This document shows, in pieces, positions 10,480-23,272 of a DNA stretch of 64,000 nt. Location: NCBI RefSeq assembly GCF_026745355.1, contig NC_079208.1, forward strand, positions 57,643,892 through 57,707,891, in the 5' to 3' direction. Positions within the stretch are counted from its first letter, which is position 1; the number at the start of each line of letters is the position of its first letter. The notes below the pieces were generated by a model. The model searched no databases, was not told where the DNA came from, and saw nothing but the letters and a program-made list of their open reading frames with translations. The stretch comes from Beta vulgaris subsp. vulgaris (taxonomy: Eukaryota; Streptophyta; Magnoliopsida; Caryophyllales; Amaranthaceae). A program made the translations under genes and the position numbers.

Positions 10480-11258
10480 TTCATCAGCCAAACAAGACAT
10501 CAAAACAGGTTCTGCTTTACTAGCCAAACACATACTCAAGCACATGAGAACAAGTTCTGTTTGGGTAAGACCACATGACAAGAGACAAGTTGTAATTAAT
10601 AACACCATGTACATTGTATTGAAGTATGTTAACAGTGACTACTTTGCTCCTTGATTCCACTGATTATTGTTTTTTGGAAATTCATGGGTATTTTCATTAG
10701 GCTGGTCCTTTAGTTGAAGAAAAGATCCTTCTTTTTTTCTAAATCATCCACGAAATCCTCCAAAGTGACCTGAAAGGCAGGGAAACAAGATAAACCAAGC
10801 AAAATACAATCACAGAATCATTATTACCTTCTAGATAGGGCAGTAAGCCAACTATGCAGGGAAGTATTGTCAGTAAATTCTATGAAGGGCTGGAGTTTGA
10901 TTATGTATGAATTCTTTACATTCTGAGTACAGGATTTGAAATATCTTTAGTGCATTACACTGGTCAGATAATGGAATAATATGTACTAAACATAATATTA
11001 ACAAAATGATAGCAGAATTATCAACACCATAAGATCAATTATTACTGATAGAAACTCTACTTCAGATACAAAGTCTTACATTATACTAGCAAAAGCTGAT
11101 ATATCTAAGAGCTAATTAGACAAAAATATGTATCTCTATGGGGATTTCTACAAGACACAGAAATGAAAAACATACTTCTAATAAGATTGTAGAGCATAGT
11201 TAGTTCTGTATAAAATAAATTACTCTACTTTCGACAAGGGTGCTCACAACACATCAGT
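10480..11258. other. Intergenic sequence downstream of the third lectin kinase
   Basis: AT-rich sequence with no reading frame of note and no clear repeat. It probably includes the kinase's 3' untranslated region, since the kinase reads leftward and ends at 11259. Confidence 0.4.
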
Positions 11259-13265
11259 TCAGCGGCCTGCACGTCTGACTGAATTATCACTAGATATGGT
11301 GGCATGAGAGATACCAGATGTTGATGATGATGGAAATGACATAGACATTCCCCAACTCCCATGAAAGAAGCTATTGTTTTCATGATCATAATCAGAAGGA
11401 ATATCAGGCAGAATTGCATCTTTGTGAAGAAATTGAACTGCCTGTCTCATGCTAGGCCTTCCTTCTGGCTTAGGATGCAAACACAACAAGGCTAATTTTA
11501 GTACAAGTTCCATTTCTTCAGCTTGGTAATATTCCAGATTGGGATCACTTGTCTCAAGAATCACCCCCTTCTTCCATGAATCGTATACCCAATCAACCAA
11601 AACAAAGTCCTGATCTGCAGAAAACTCCTGCAGACTGTTAGGCCGCCTTCCACAGGCTACCTCAAGTAAGAATGTTCCAAAAGCATAAACATCAGTTGCA
11701 GTAGTAGGTTTTCCTGTTGTATTAAGCTCTGGAGCAAGATAGCCCACAGTTCCAACTAAGTGGGTACTTCGAGGATCAGTTTCATGGTCATATAGCCTAG
11801 CAAGCCCGAAATCACCAAGCCGTGCATTCATGTCAGCATCCAGCAGAACATTACTTGCCTTTACATCACGATGAAGAACGACTTGTTCCCACTCTTCATG
11901 AAGATATAGAAGGGCAGATGCCACCCCTTTGACAATGTTGATTCTCTGAGACCAAGAAAGATTATATTCCTTATTCTGGAAGAGAAACTTGTCAAGGCTT
12001 CCATTAGGCATGTAATCATACACCAGAAGAAGCTCTCCCTTTCTTCGGCAATAACCTAAGAGTTGAACCAAGTTTCTATGCCTTAGGCTTCTCATTGTTA
12101 CAATTTCGGAAACAAATTCTCTCATTCCTTGCTTGGAATCATGGGCAACCTTCTTTACTGCAAATTGGGTTTGTGTAGAAGGTATAACACCTTTGTAAAC
12201 TTTCCCAAAACCTCCAAAACCAAGAAGCTCAGAGTCTTTAAAACCCTTTGTTGCTATGTAGAGATCTTTGTATGAATATCTATGGGAAATGTATTCCCTT
12301 TCCCATGGTTCCTTAAGCTCTGCATACTTCCTCCTCCATAATGTAAACGCGACTCCAGCAATCGTTTGCAACAACAAGAATAAGATAACAATCAAAGCTA
12401 TAAACATATATTTCAGCTTATTCCTAGGAGTTCTAATTCTAGGAAATGGAGGAAGCTTGGAATGATCAAGCTCTGGTGCTTCACCAATTTGACTCCAGCT
12501 CCAACCTGATATGTAATGCTCAGTTGAAGTAAGACCAGTAGATGAAGAGAAACCAACATACATTGAATCAAGTAATACTTCAGAAAGATTCACATGAGTA
12601 GACAATAGATTTCTTTTTGGTTTCTTATGTTTAAGTGGAGCTAATGTAACATTCATAACCATCTTTTCTCCATCATAGTCTATCCATATCTGCATAGATT
12701 CTCCACCAGAAAGCTGCATACTCGTGTTCTTTCGTTCTTCGTCAGAATAGTACATCACAGGAGCAGACCCAATAGACCTTAATCCATTAACATCAATCCC
12801 AACATGGTTTCCATCAATATCTCCAAATACAGCATTTTGAACAGTGTCTAACTCTACTGCAAATACATGATTAGACTGATTGCCATTATTAGTAGTATTA
12901 AAGATTGCTAGATATTCAGCAGGAACAGCATGCTCAAAGTTCATTGATGAAGATATAATAAAGGCAATTCCATGGCCACCATGACCTGGAACATTAGTAT
13001 TGATGGCAAAAGCAAAAGTTGTCGAAAACGAACGACTCGTGTTGAAGTTCATGGGTTGTAGGAAGAAAACATGACCACTTCCTTGCAATGAGGAGTTGGT
13101 CATCTGTAAAAGGCCATTAGAGTGTATTTCTGCAAGCCCATCAATATGAAATTTGGCTCCATTGAAGCCATTGTAGGTGAACTGTTTTTCATCTTGAGCA
13201 AAAGTAAGTACAAGAAGAAAGAAGAGCACCAATGAATTGTGCAAGTTTGTGCATATTTCAGCCAT
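11259..13265 (-). CDS. L-type lectin-domain receptor kinase, intronless
   Basis: Single exon; 668 residues from MAEICT at 13265, or 671 from the in-frame ATG at 13274. Positions below count from the 13274 ATG. Signal peptide to about 27; legume-lectin domain 30-270 with FGDIDGNHVGID and several N-x-S/T sites; membrane segment about 288-312; kinase from about 340. Active-site landmarks are all present: GFGGFGKVYKG (352-362), lysine in FAVK (374), HRDVKASN (468-475), DFG (488-490) and the GTVGYLAPE activation segment. It is clearly a paralogue of the kinase at 2973: the order of domains is the same and the kinase core is nearly identical in stretches. Expected to be a plasma-membrane receptor kinase; the ligand is unknown. 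Confidence 0.96.
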   Translation of the reverse strand: MAEICTNLHNSLVLFFLLVLTFAQDEKQFTYNGFNGAKFHIDGLAEIHSNGLLQMTNSSLQGSGHVFFLQPMNFNTSRSFSTTFAFAINTNVPGHGGHGIAFIISSSMNFEHAVPAEYLAIFNTTNNGNQSNHVFAVELDTVQNAVFGDIDGNHVGIDVNGLRSIGSAPVMYYSDEERKNTSMQLSGGESMQIWIDYDGEKMVMNVTLAPLKHKKPKRNLLSTHVNLSEVLLDSMYVGFSSSTGLTSTEHYISGWSWSQIGEAPELDHSKLPPFPRIRTPRNKLKYMFIALIVILFLLLQTIAGVAFTLWRRKYAELKEPWEREYISHRYSYKDLYIATKGFKDSELLGFGGFGKVYKGVIPSTQTQFAVKKVAHDSKQGMREFVSEIVTMRSLRHRNLVQLLGYCRRKGELLLVYDYMPNGSLDKFLFQNKEYNLSWSQRINIVKGVASALLYLHEEWEQVVLHRDVKASNVLLDADMNARLGDFGLARLYDHETDPRSTHLVGTVGYLAPELNTTGKPTTATDVYAFGTFLLEVACGRRPNSLQEFSADQDFVLVDWVYDSWKKGVILETSDPNLEYYQAEEMELVLKLALLCLHPKPEGRPSMRQAVQFLHKDAILPDIPSDYDHENNSFFHGSWGMSMSFPSSSTSGISHATISSDNSVRRAGR

Positions 13266-13676
13266 GGAAAACATAAGAAAGCAAAGAGTTTAAGGGATTT
13301 TCTCCAAAACTTCAAAGAAAATGTGAGCTTTTGTATAGGGACATGGAAGAAAAAAAGACTTCTTTTGTTTCTTTCAGATGTATTCTGTGAGAAAACTCTA
13401 TAGTGTGAAAAAAAATTTGGTGATCATACTATATATGAACGCCGAAATCTAGTAAATTCAAAATGGTTTTCAGAATTAAGAGTGTGGGAATTCTTGCCTC
13501 AACGTGCACTGTTTGGTAAAATTTGCAATTAGTTGTCACAAAAGATAAACAACTTGTGCATATTGTACTATATCCCAGAAAAAAGTGTAACTCACAAATC
13601 AAAAGAATTTAGAAACGTCTACTTACTAAAGGGATTCATGAGTAAAAATTAAAATAACCCATGTGAAATGAAGAAA

Positions 13677-13880
13677 CTTTTTTTGTTTTTTTGTGACGAG
13701 GACTCATCCACTTAGTGAATGGTAAACCTCGGGCTATATGAGTGAAATTCATACCCCATATAATCAGGTCAGTCTGGAGGGTAAGGTGGAAGCAACTACC
13801 ACATGAATACATTGCTACAGAGACAAGTCTCGAACTCGAGACCTGATATATCACATGTGGCGCTCAAACCTTGGCAGATG
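13677..13880 (-). mobile_element. SINE-like element, minus orientation
   Basis: On the minus strand it has a tRNA-like B box in ctcgagttcgagactt and ends in an A-rich tail (the T runs at 13677-13693). It lies about 400 bp upstream of the third lectin kinase start. Target duplications were not resolved. Confidence 0.55.
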
Positions 13881-14073
13881 TTTTTTAGCCATTCTGTCAA
13901 AAATTTATGATGGGTGGCTCAAAAAGCACCCAGGATAGTGACTGCTAGTCTGCTACTATTGTCTAAATATGTCTATTGCATTTAACTCCCTCGTGGATGT
14001 GCGTAGTCTGCGTACTACATAAGCAATACCTCAGTGTATAAAGGAGGAAATTGTATTGAATGATCCAAAATTA

Positions 14074-14279
14074 CTACTATATTTGTTTCATATTAGTTGC
14101 TACACTTTAGTATACAATACAAATTTTTAGGCAATTTTTGGAGAGGAGAGAAAGAAAAATGGAGACCCATGCGATAGGAGTGAGATAGAAAGGAATTATT
14201 TTCCAAAAAAGAAAGTGTGACATCTAATATGAAACACCCTATTATATAAAGTAAAGCCTCTAACATAAAATGGAGGTAG
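14074..14279. mobile_element. Stowaway-like MITE, ~206 bp
   Basis: Flanked by TA at 14072-14073 and 14280-14281. The ends pair imperfectly (ctactatatttgtttcatat against ...ataaaatggaggtag). An inner pair, catattagttgctacactt / aagtgtgacatctaatatg, supports a foldback structure. Confidence 0.6.
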
Positions 14280-14289
14280 TACAACATTC

Positions 14290-15425
<1,136 letters not shown>

Positions 15426-15429
15426 TTTA

Positions 15430-15725
15430 TTAGAGGTGATCATGAGTCGGGCCGGGTCGCGTCTAAAAAAATTGTCTATTGGTTGGACCGGGTCAAAAAT
15501 CTGCGCCCCGCTATTTCAGGCCAAATGAGCGGACTTTTCGGGCCAAATTCAGGCCGGTCCGAAAAAATAGACTAAAAAGTCATTTTTAACTTGCCCAAAA
15601 CTCGCCTAAAGAAAAAAATATTCGGACGGAGACGAACTGGGCCTGACCGTGGGCCAAAACATCTGTCCAAAATCCAGGCCCGTCTCGAAATATATAGAGG
15701 CCCTGTGCGATCTCGTATTTGAAGA
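15430..15725. repeat. Dispersed GC-rich repeat (gggccgggtc type)
   Basis: A stretch starting gaggtgatcatgagtcggg, rich in gggcc/ggccc words and far more GC-rich than its surroundings. It resembles the segments at 31436 and 57826, which also begin near gaggtga. Probably a dispersed non-autonomous element; its class is uncertain. Confidence 0.4.
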
Positions 15726-16489
15726 ATTCAATAATATAATAGCTCATCCATACTTCACATAATCATATTATGAAAGAAAAAAATCCAAATAAGTAGATAA
15801 ACTTTTTCTTTTTACTACTTGAACTTTCTCTATTTTGGAGCCCTCACAATCAAGGAGCCCTGTTCCATAGAACATGTTGAATATGTTAAAAGCCGCCCCT
15901 GTCAAAATCCACCCAAAAAAGGGACCAAACCAGACCAAAATGATCCGCTCTAAGTTTTATGTTACCCCTAAAAAAAATTACAGACTCAAATAGACATATA
16001 GTCATATGTCATTGTGTTTCAAGTTTCAACCTTTCGTGTACGCGGAGGTTTGGAAACTTGCTTTGCTAGAATAATCGTTGACACTTGTAAAGATCATCGT
16101 AAACTCATTTCCCAGCAGATAAGCAAATAAAGCAATTACTACGTATTGGATCAAAAGTAAATTGAACACAACCTCCCCATTTTCATAAAGGTACAATTTG
16201 AATACGACAACGTTGTCAACGTACCTACCTAGCTTAAAAAAAAGCCTTTTCATAGTTTTTTAAGATAGGTTGACAATGAATCAATGATGTTACAACTTAC
16301 ATCTCTAGGTACTAGGGCAGGTTGATAAAACTTAAGGATGAGATTGAAAAACACTCCTCTCAGTTTCTTGCTATTTATATTTAAGGTTACACTTCAACTT
16401 TTTACGTTGTCAATATAAATGTTTAAATATATATATATATAGACGATTCAAACAATATTTTATAAGACTATATATTTTCTTACTCGTAA

Positions 16490-16588
16490 AGGATAAGAGT
16501 TAGTTCGAGTGGGTAGAGCGCTCCCCCTTGCTAGTAGCCTTATAGGGGTTAGCCCTTGGCTGACTTAATTTCCTTATCAAAAAATATA
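16490..16588 (+). mobile_element. SINE, short, with ~20-bp target duplication
   Basis: A tRNA-like head (gttcgagtgggtagagcgct) and a tail ending cttatcaaaaaa. The flanks carry a near-identical direct repeat, tatattttcttac followed by tcgtaa or ccataa (about 16469-16489 and 16589-16609), consistent with target-primed insertion. Confidence 0.6.
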
Positions 16589-16723
16589 TATATATTTTCT
16601 TACCCATAATGGCCATAAATCACAAATGATGGTCAAATAATTGAAATTTTGTGAGGAGTGTTAAAGTCAAAATGCAAATATTAGATAAAAATGGAGGTAG
16701 TCCTATTAAGCTAAATCTATCTA

Positions 16724-16904
16724 CTTCTTCCATTTCATAATAATCGCATCATTTTCTATTGTGGGAAGTTTTACATTACTTGCTACTCTTTCCTTTTAGG
16801 AAAATAAACTCTCTTTATCTCTACTCTCCCCTTCTCTCTTCTCCAAAAATTACTTAGGACCCCGTGAATTGAAAAGCGTAACGAGTAATATAAAGAAAAG
16901 GAAG
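16724..16904. mobile_element. Stowaway MITE, 181 bp
   Basis: TA duplications at 16722-16723 and 16905-16906. The left end is cttcttccatttcataataa; the right end ...ataaagaaaaggaag is its approximate complement. The right half (accccgtgaattgaaaagcg) matches the MITE fragment at 18417. Confidence 0.7.
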
Positions 16905-17044
16905 TAGTTAAACAACATATATGAAAAACGTAAGCCTTACTCTTTATATTAAATTTAACTAACTAGAATTTCGTCAAATAGTGGTAGTCTAGTCAATTCT
17001 AACTTAAGTTATGATTGTGACGAATACTTCCACAGACATTGATT

Positions 17045-17205
17045 GAGTGACCCTAAGGGTTGTCAACCCTCTTATTATTGAATTTTCATTGGTTAGGAAT
17101 ACATTAAAACATTATTTTTATATCTCTCCTCTCCTCATTTATTACATACATATTAATATTTTAGTCTAATGTGTTTAAGAGGGTTGACAACCCTAAGAAT
17201 TACTC
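17045..17205. mobile_element. MITE with ~30-bp inverted repeats
   Basis: The left arm gagtgaccctaagggttgtc continues to caaccctctta; the right arm is its complement, ending ...ccctaagaattactc. The loop is AT-rich. The superfamily and target duplication were not resolved. Confidence 0.65.
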
Positions 17206-17579
17206 AAACATTTTCCATACTTCCACCCAAATGTTTTTCTTTGCGAAATCGAAACGAAATCCTCAAACTCACCAAAATCAACATAACAATTTTTAAATTC
17301 TATAAAATGAAAAGCATGAGTATAATATAATTAAAGTACTCACATCTTTGTCAAAATCAAAAAGTTCTACTCACCTCAGATTTCATTGGAGAATAAAAAG
17401 TTCCACCTTTAATATCCATTTTCCTGAAATTTCTGTTGAGAATACGAAGAAGGTGAATTATATTAAATTCCTGTAATTGCGTACTGGCAAAAACGGACTC
17501 TTGAGTTTCTAGAACAAAGATCAACCAGAAATTTATGAAAGCTGCGAGAAAGAGATCACTTTGAAAGATAAAAACATAC

Positions 17580-17665
17580 TTCCTCCTAACATATTATTGG
17601 GATGAGGATTCGAACCCTGAACAATCTACTGAGGTACCCGTACCACCTCTCCTTCGAAGGATTTA
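17580..17665 (-). mobile_element. SINE fragment, minus orientation
   Basis: On the minus strand it reads gagaggtggtacgggtacct (A-box region), then ggttcgaatcctcatcc (B box) and aatatgttaggag. This matches the head of the plus-strand SINE at 19843, so they are one family. Confidence 0.6.
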
Positions 17666-18416
17666 ATTAGGATTAGAAGAGTTAATTAATCCTAATGACT
17701 AACGCAAACTTGACACCCTTAGTCATTAAGGGAATTTCGTACATATCACCCCCAAAGTACTGGTACCTAGTGCAGTTTTCAAATAATAGGGGTAAGGTAC
17801 CCCATAAATTTTGAAATACCACATGGATAACTAGTGAAAAAACCATTAATTCTAATATGATCACGTAAAAAAATTCATTGAAATAATAAAATTTTAACTT
17901 ACATATGGATGCATATATAAGCTTATTGTGAACTCTAAATAATAAAATTATAACTTAAAGTAGTGGTTAACAACTTAAAATGTTTTATTAGGTAATTTTT
18001 AACCACACCTTTTTTTTGTTATTATGTAGTTTTCACAAAAAGTTGATTTTATTAGGTAGTTTTGACAAAATTTTCTTAAAAGTACTATTGTCATTCCTTA
18101 TATAAGAAGATATAGATATTGGGCCTAGAAACAATGGTTTTAAGCTTTTGGACTTTGGAATAGCACAAATTAGTAATCCACAATCATCTATCTCCTTAGG
18201 GCCCACTCTGGGTGCAAAAATTCAATGAAACCCACAACCCAAATTCCAAAAGCCACACAACCCAATTCCAAAAGCTACACAACCCAAAGAAACATCAAAC
18301 TGAAAAGAACAGCAACAAATAGTATGATGACTTCTGAGGTTCCTAAGACAAGCTTAGATTCTGACACTGCCAATCAGCTCTCAACACAATTGAATATCCA
18401 CACCCCGCAAAACCAA

Positions 18417-18582
18417 CGTTACATTACTTGTTACATTTCCTTTTTGGACAATCAGCTCTCTCTAGCTATCTCCTCTTACACGAGTCCCTTTTTTTTTTAC
18501 TTTCCACATCTTTCTTCTCCAAAAATTTGCCTAAGAGTCCGTGAATTAAAGAAATGTAGCGAGTAATATGAAACGGAGGAAG
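18417..18582. mobile_element. Stowaway MITE fragment
   Basis: The right end ...gtgaattaaagaaatgtagc to aaacggaggaag is followed by TA. It is homologous over its length to the MITE at 16724, but the left terminus is missing or diverged. Confidence 0.55.
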
Positions 18583-19199
18583 TAAGTTGTATATTGCATT
18601 GACACGTACGAAACTTTCTTTACATAATTACCTATAAACTCATTATAATCTATATTACTGTCCATGAGAAAAAAAAATTGCTTGGATAAGTTTCAAAACC
18701 ATCTAGAACATGGACAAAAATGATATATGTGTACAAGTCAAAGAAAAAGGAAGCAATCAAGCTGATATAATTATAATCCATGATAATGAAGAACATGTGT
18801 CCACAATCATATGGCTGAGCTAACATAACAAATATATAAAGGCTAGCATGATTTGAGGTTTGTGGTAATGAGTTAAATCCTCTCACCAACAAGGTATGTG
18901 GAGCTAAAAGCTCTCATGAGATAGTGTAGAGTGTATGAGTGTTACTCCTATATAAACTTTTAATAGGTAGATATATCTGCTAACATGTTTTTGTTAGATA
19001 ATAAATCGTGTTTGTATATATAACAAATACTGTTTGTGCTATTTCCCCTTATTTTGCTACTTTATAGATACAAATCGCACAAACGCTATTTGCTTACACT
19101 CGAATACTATTTATTACGCAAAATTGTTCGACATATATACCTGTTAGAAGTTTATCACTCCTCTTACTCCTACCATCCTACTAAAAGTGATCCATCACA

Positions 19200-19202
<3 letters not shown>

Positions 19203-19271
<69 letters not shown>
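19203..19271. repeat. (TA)n microsatellite, ~34 units
   Basis: An uninterrupted TA dinucleotide run. The apparent reading frame through it (repeating Tyr-Ile) is not a gene. Confidence 0.98.
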
Positions 19272-19275
<4 letters not shown>

Positions 19276-19324
19276 GTGCAATTAAGCTTGGAGGTGATCA
19301 ACAACCCAAGAAAGCTCCCAATCT

Positions 19325-19475
19325 TAGAAGCCTATCATTATTAAGAAGAATTTGAGGATAATGTCTAGATGATTTTTATACAATATGCTTATTATAGAGA
19401 AAATGAAAATTACAGGATTAATCATCTAGACATTATCCTCAATTTTTTTTAATGATGATAGGCTTCCAAGATGGA
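19325..19475. repeat. Foldback hairpin with ~45-60 nt arms
   Basis: The left arm (agaagcctatcattatta ... ttgaggataatgtctagatg) is repeated as complement on the right (catctagacattatcctcaa ... aatgatgataggcttcc), with ~55 nt between. The arms are almost identical near the loop and drift outward. No TA or 9-bp duplication is evident. Confidence 0.75.
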
Positions 19476-19842
19476 GGGTTAATGATGATATTGGAGCATT
19501 TTTCCTTTGTACTATCATCTATATTGATGTGAATGGTATCTTTATTACTCCTTCCTATCTTTTAGTTGCTGAATTATAATTCATGTTTCAAATTTAGAAA
19601 TTTTAATGGTCATTTTTAGCTATTAAAGTGATCACTGTTTCCTTAACATAGTCTAGTTTTGTGAGTGGTTTATAATAACTTGTCTTTTTGTGTTAACTAT
19701 TTATTGATCTTTAGAAGTTACATTACCTTTAACATACTTTGGACTTTGGAGAGCTTTGCATCAATATTATACTTCTTTTGCTTTTGGTTTTACTAGTTCC
19801 CATGTTTTAGTTCTTAATCAAGTACTGAGTGGTCCAGGAGAG

Positions 19843-20070
19843 AGAGGTGGTAGCTCAATGGAGTACCACCCCTGGTTTTAAGACTTTGCCTAGCGTTCGA
19901 ATCCTCATCCTAACAATATGTTGGGGATTTCTCGTATGGTGGCAGTGGGTCTTTAGGTCTGTTGTCTTCTGAGTTGTTTACCCTTGTACCTAGAAGACAA
20001 TAAATTGTATTAGTTTGGTGAGAATATAAATGTTTACTTTATCCAGGTCAGGAGTGACTGAAAATGGGGA
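19843..20070 (+). mobile_element. SINE, plus orientation
   Basis: A tRNA-like head with an A box in gaggtggtagctcaatggag and a B box in agcgttcgaatcctc, followed by a SINE-like body (aatatgttggggatttctcg, then agaagacaataaattgta). Its right limit is unclear because the solo LTR begins at 20076. Confidence 0.6.
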
Positions 20071-20075
20071 GTCAA

Positions 20076-21845
20076 TGTAATACTCCGTATTTTTAGTAAG
20101 TTATTATTTATATTTTTATAAAAGTTTTAGTTTTTGAAAAATATTTTATTTACTAAAAAGGCTTATTATTTATTAGAAAGGCTTTTATAAGAAAGATTTT
20201 GGGTATTTAAAACGAATTTTAGCCCAAATGAATTTTGGGCCTAACTTTCCTAAGTTTTACATTCAAGTAGTTGTTTCAAAATAAAATTAAAAATATTTTA
20301 AAAACAATTTCAAAAAGGTTTGTAAAAATTAAAGAAGAAAAAAAAAGGTTTATAAAAAGAAAAAGATTTTAATGAAAAAAAAAAATTCTGCCGCAAACTC
20401 ATAACTCACGCCAGTGAGTTACATGTTTATCAAATTTTTGTAATCTTTTCTTTTAACCTATCTTTTAGTTATTTTATCCTCTATAATTACGTATTATGGA
20501 ATAATTTATATCCTTTTCTAATCTTAATTGGATAAGCGTAAATATTAGTTATATCCTAACTAGATTAGTTTATCTTTTTCCCTAAATCTATCTTTTAGTT
20601 TCCTAATCCTATTCAGATTCTACTTTTCCAACTAGTATAGATAGGGGTCTCCACCCATCATATTTTTCACACCAAATTTGAGAAATAAATCTCTTTTCTC
20701 AAGTTTAAACTCTCTCTCCCTCTTAGCCTACCTTTTCTTTTCTCCCTAGTAGTTATTAATTATTCAAGGTGCGTGTATTTGTAGATCTTTAATAATTGTT
20801 TTGCAAGTGTAGTATCATGTTTTTAGGAAAATATTTTGGATTGAAATACATGTTTTTATGAGTTTTATTATGAACTGCATCTGTTTTATATGAACATGTT
20901 TGTATGTTTATAAATTTATTTATGAACTTTGAATTATGTCTTTCATATAACATATTTATAAAGTTTGATCTTTGAATTTATATTCAAAAATTTTAGAAGA
21001 AATTTGATCTTTTGATTCATATTTAAAAAGGAGGTTTTTGAACTACTATTATTTTTCAAAGGTTAACCCTTGAGCAAGTTATTTTATTTATGCCTTTATA
21101 TGGCTAAGTTTTAAGAATTATTATTCTTTTTAAAGGAGGATTATTTCAGAAGGATTTTTATTAGATATATGATCTTTTATGATCACAATTTATAAAGAGG
21201 CCACGACTTGTTATTTATTAGCAAGAACGGTAGCTATTATATTATTTACCGTACTTTTTGTATAAGTCATGTGGACAAGGTAGTAACCCCTCGTAATAGA
21301 CTCAGTAAGGAATACTAAACTTGGGGGGTGTGCACACTTTAGGCAAGGTACCTAGGCAAGGAAAAAGGATTTTTATCAAGGTTATATACTTTATATTATA
21401 TAAGTATTATCAAGTATTCAAGAAAGGTTTTTTGAAATTAAATATTTCAAAAGTTTGATTAAATAAAGTGTTTAATATTCCGCATATACATGTACTCAGT
21501 ATTTTTACTGACACGCTTTTGTTTTGTTTTATGGCTTTGTCCCTGTGATGACCCTTTTGGTGAACAGATTTTACAGGTTGATATGATGCATACTTCATAT
21601 GGGGGAGCTAGTGAGGAATCCTAAGTAGTCAAGGAGTTGTTATTCCCTTTGTCATAGTTGTACAATAAAGTTTATATTTATAAAGAGAAGTTAGTTAAGT
21701 TATTTCCGCTGCATTAGTTCAAGTTCAGTTAGTAGTTAGTATTAAAGCCTTTAACGTTATCACGTGGCGGTAATACTCTCAAGTTTCTCAAGGAGTTTTA
21801 TATTAAAAAGGGTTTTCCAAAAGAGAGAAATTTGGGGGTGTTACA
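20076..21845. mobile_element. Solo LTR, ~1.77 kb, probably Ty3/Gypsy
   Basis: Begins tgtaatactccgtattttta and ends ...gggggtgttaca, so has TG...CA termini. The flanking 5-mers are gtcaa (20071-20075) and gccaa (21846-21850), a duplication with one mismatch. No primer-binding site, gag or pol follows either end, as expected after recombination between two LTRs. The Gypsy assignment rests on the length and termini only. Confidence 0.8.
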
Positions 21846-21872
21846 GCCAAACATTGAAGCGACTTGTCAAAG

Positions 21873-21957
21873 GACTTGATACCATGTCAAAGGACCAACT
21901 CAACCAAAAGCTTAAGCTGATGGTTGAGGCCCCATGAATAGATTTATATTCTATCAC
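21873..21957 (-). mobile_element. TRIM LTR plus primer-binding site, minus orientation (remnant)
   Basis: The complement of 21886-21957 reads as the same LTR as the TRIM at 5354 (starts tgatagaatataaatc, ends cctttgaca) and is followed by tggtatcaagtcc at 21873-21885. The second LTR was not found, so this is a partial copy, perhaps disrupted by the solo LTR next to it. Confidence 0.7.
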
Positions 21958-22619
21958 TACTGCAGCAGGCTTATGCAGATTTGTTCACGACTATGGTGAG
22001 CAGGCACATAGACGCAACATGTCTTTTCTCGCCCAGCTAGCTCTCCATGTGAGTCCACCTTCAATTGGATCCCTCCTAGTGAAAATTTTGTTAAACTTAA
22101 TAAGGAGTAGGTGTTATTGCTGGTTGAAGCTGGAAGGACGAGGTTGTTGTGTGTCTTTTATTACTTTGTTATTCGTTGTTCAATTATTGTTTGATATTAC
22201 TTGCTAGGTTGATAGTCAATAGAACTTACATAACCTATTGGAATGCGTCGTCGATGGCTAAATTGGCATCAAATGCGCTGGGAATGGTAAGGAACCTGAA
22301 GACTTACAAGTGGAGAAGAGCACATGCAGGGAGGGAGTTTAGCTTGTGGTTTTGTTCTCTTTCCATTAATCATGTTAAGGATAGGGAGTATTGTCACTCA
22401 TCTAATGGCTAGAGTTACTACTCTTTCAGACAATGAGTATAGTGTATTACAATAGATAAATTTCTTTATCCTTGGCAGAACTTTGACCAAATTTTACTGT
22501 GTCAAACTCAATATCTCACATGGACATTGAATTTTGTTGGGTGTGAAACTCACACTGGTAACTTAGAATTAGACATTTGGGTAGAGATATGTTCTATGAT
22601 AAAATAACACTAATGTTAG

Positions 22620-23055
22620 ATTCAGGTATGTCAAAAATGAAAAAATCTAGTTTCAAGTCCAAGTTTGGGTCGTCTAATTGGATATGAAACAATTACGCAA
22701 AGTCTAAAAAGAATGACCTATCACCATTTGTAAGTGCTACTAATTTCGGTTGTTTCAAGTGTAGTGAGTACGATTAGAGGATAAAGGAATGTCCCTTATG
22801 GGATGACTGTAAGTAGTATTATCAGGTGAAATCTCGGGGCAACATCATTATGACAGAGTTTGGGAAATCCGATCTAAACCACGGTCTTTACAGCAATTCA
22901 TCTTGTCAATATGAATGTAAATAGATCAACATGGGTGGGTATGGCAGACCTTCAACATCTTTTTCCTATAATACGAGGCAAAATCCAGATCAAGCACCAG
23001 CACAGGATGATCCTATGGAGGAGATGCTGAAACAAACACATATCAATATTAACCA
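22620..23055 (+). pseudogene. Decayed retrotransposon gag fragment
   Basis: Around 22750-22800 one frame reads GCFKCSEYD-stop-RIKECP. This fits the C-x2-C-x4-H-x4-C zinc knuckle of a retroelement gag protein, except that the histidine position is now a stop codon. Further on, a frame reads RPSTSFSYNTRQNPDQAP and DDPMEEMLKQTH, typical low-complexity gag sequence. Frames are broken by stops and shifts. It is a short relic, probably of a Ty3-type element. Confidence 0.5.
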
Positions 23056-23272
23056 TTAAATAAAATAGACCTTCAAGCACATCATCCAATGAATATTCCA
23101 ATTCATTAATCTCATATATTACATATCCCCGGAAAACAAAATTGTAAGCTTCTATAAATTATGGAAATAACAAGTAAAAAAAGATGGTGTTTCTTTTGAA
23201 GAAATAACTCCTTTTTCCAACTTCCCATCACACACAAAAGGATGAAGAGAAGCTGAAAAATTGCGCGCAATT

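Noticed and set aside
16500..16530. tRNA-like sequence gttcgagtgggtagagcgct (and similar at 2500, 17620, 19860, 59640)
   Set aside because: Only A- and B-box-like parts are present, without a cloverleaf or acceptor stem; they belong to SINEs.
19036..19344. 102-codon frame with repeating Tyr-Ile
   Set aside because: It is the (TA)n microsatellite translated.
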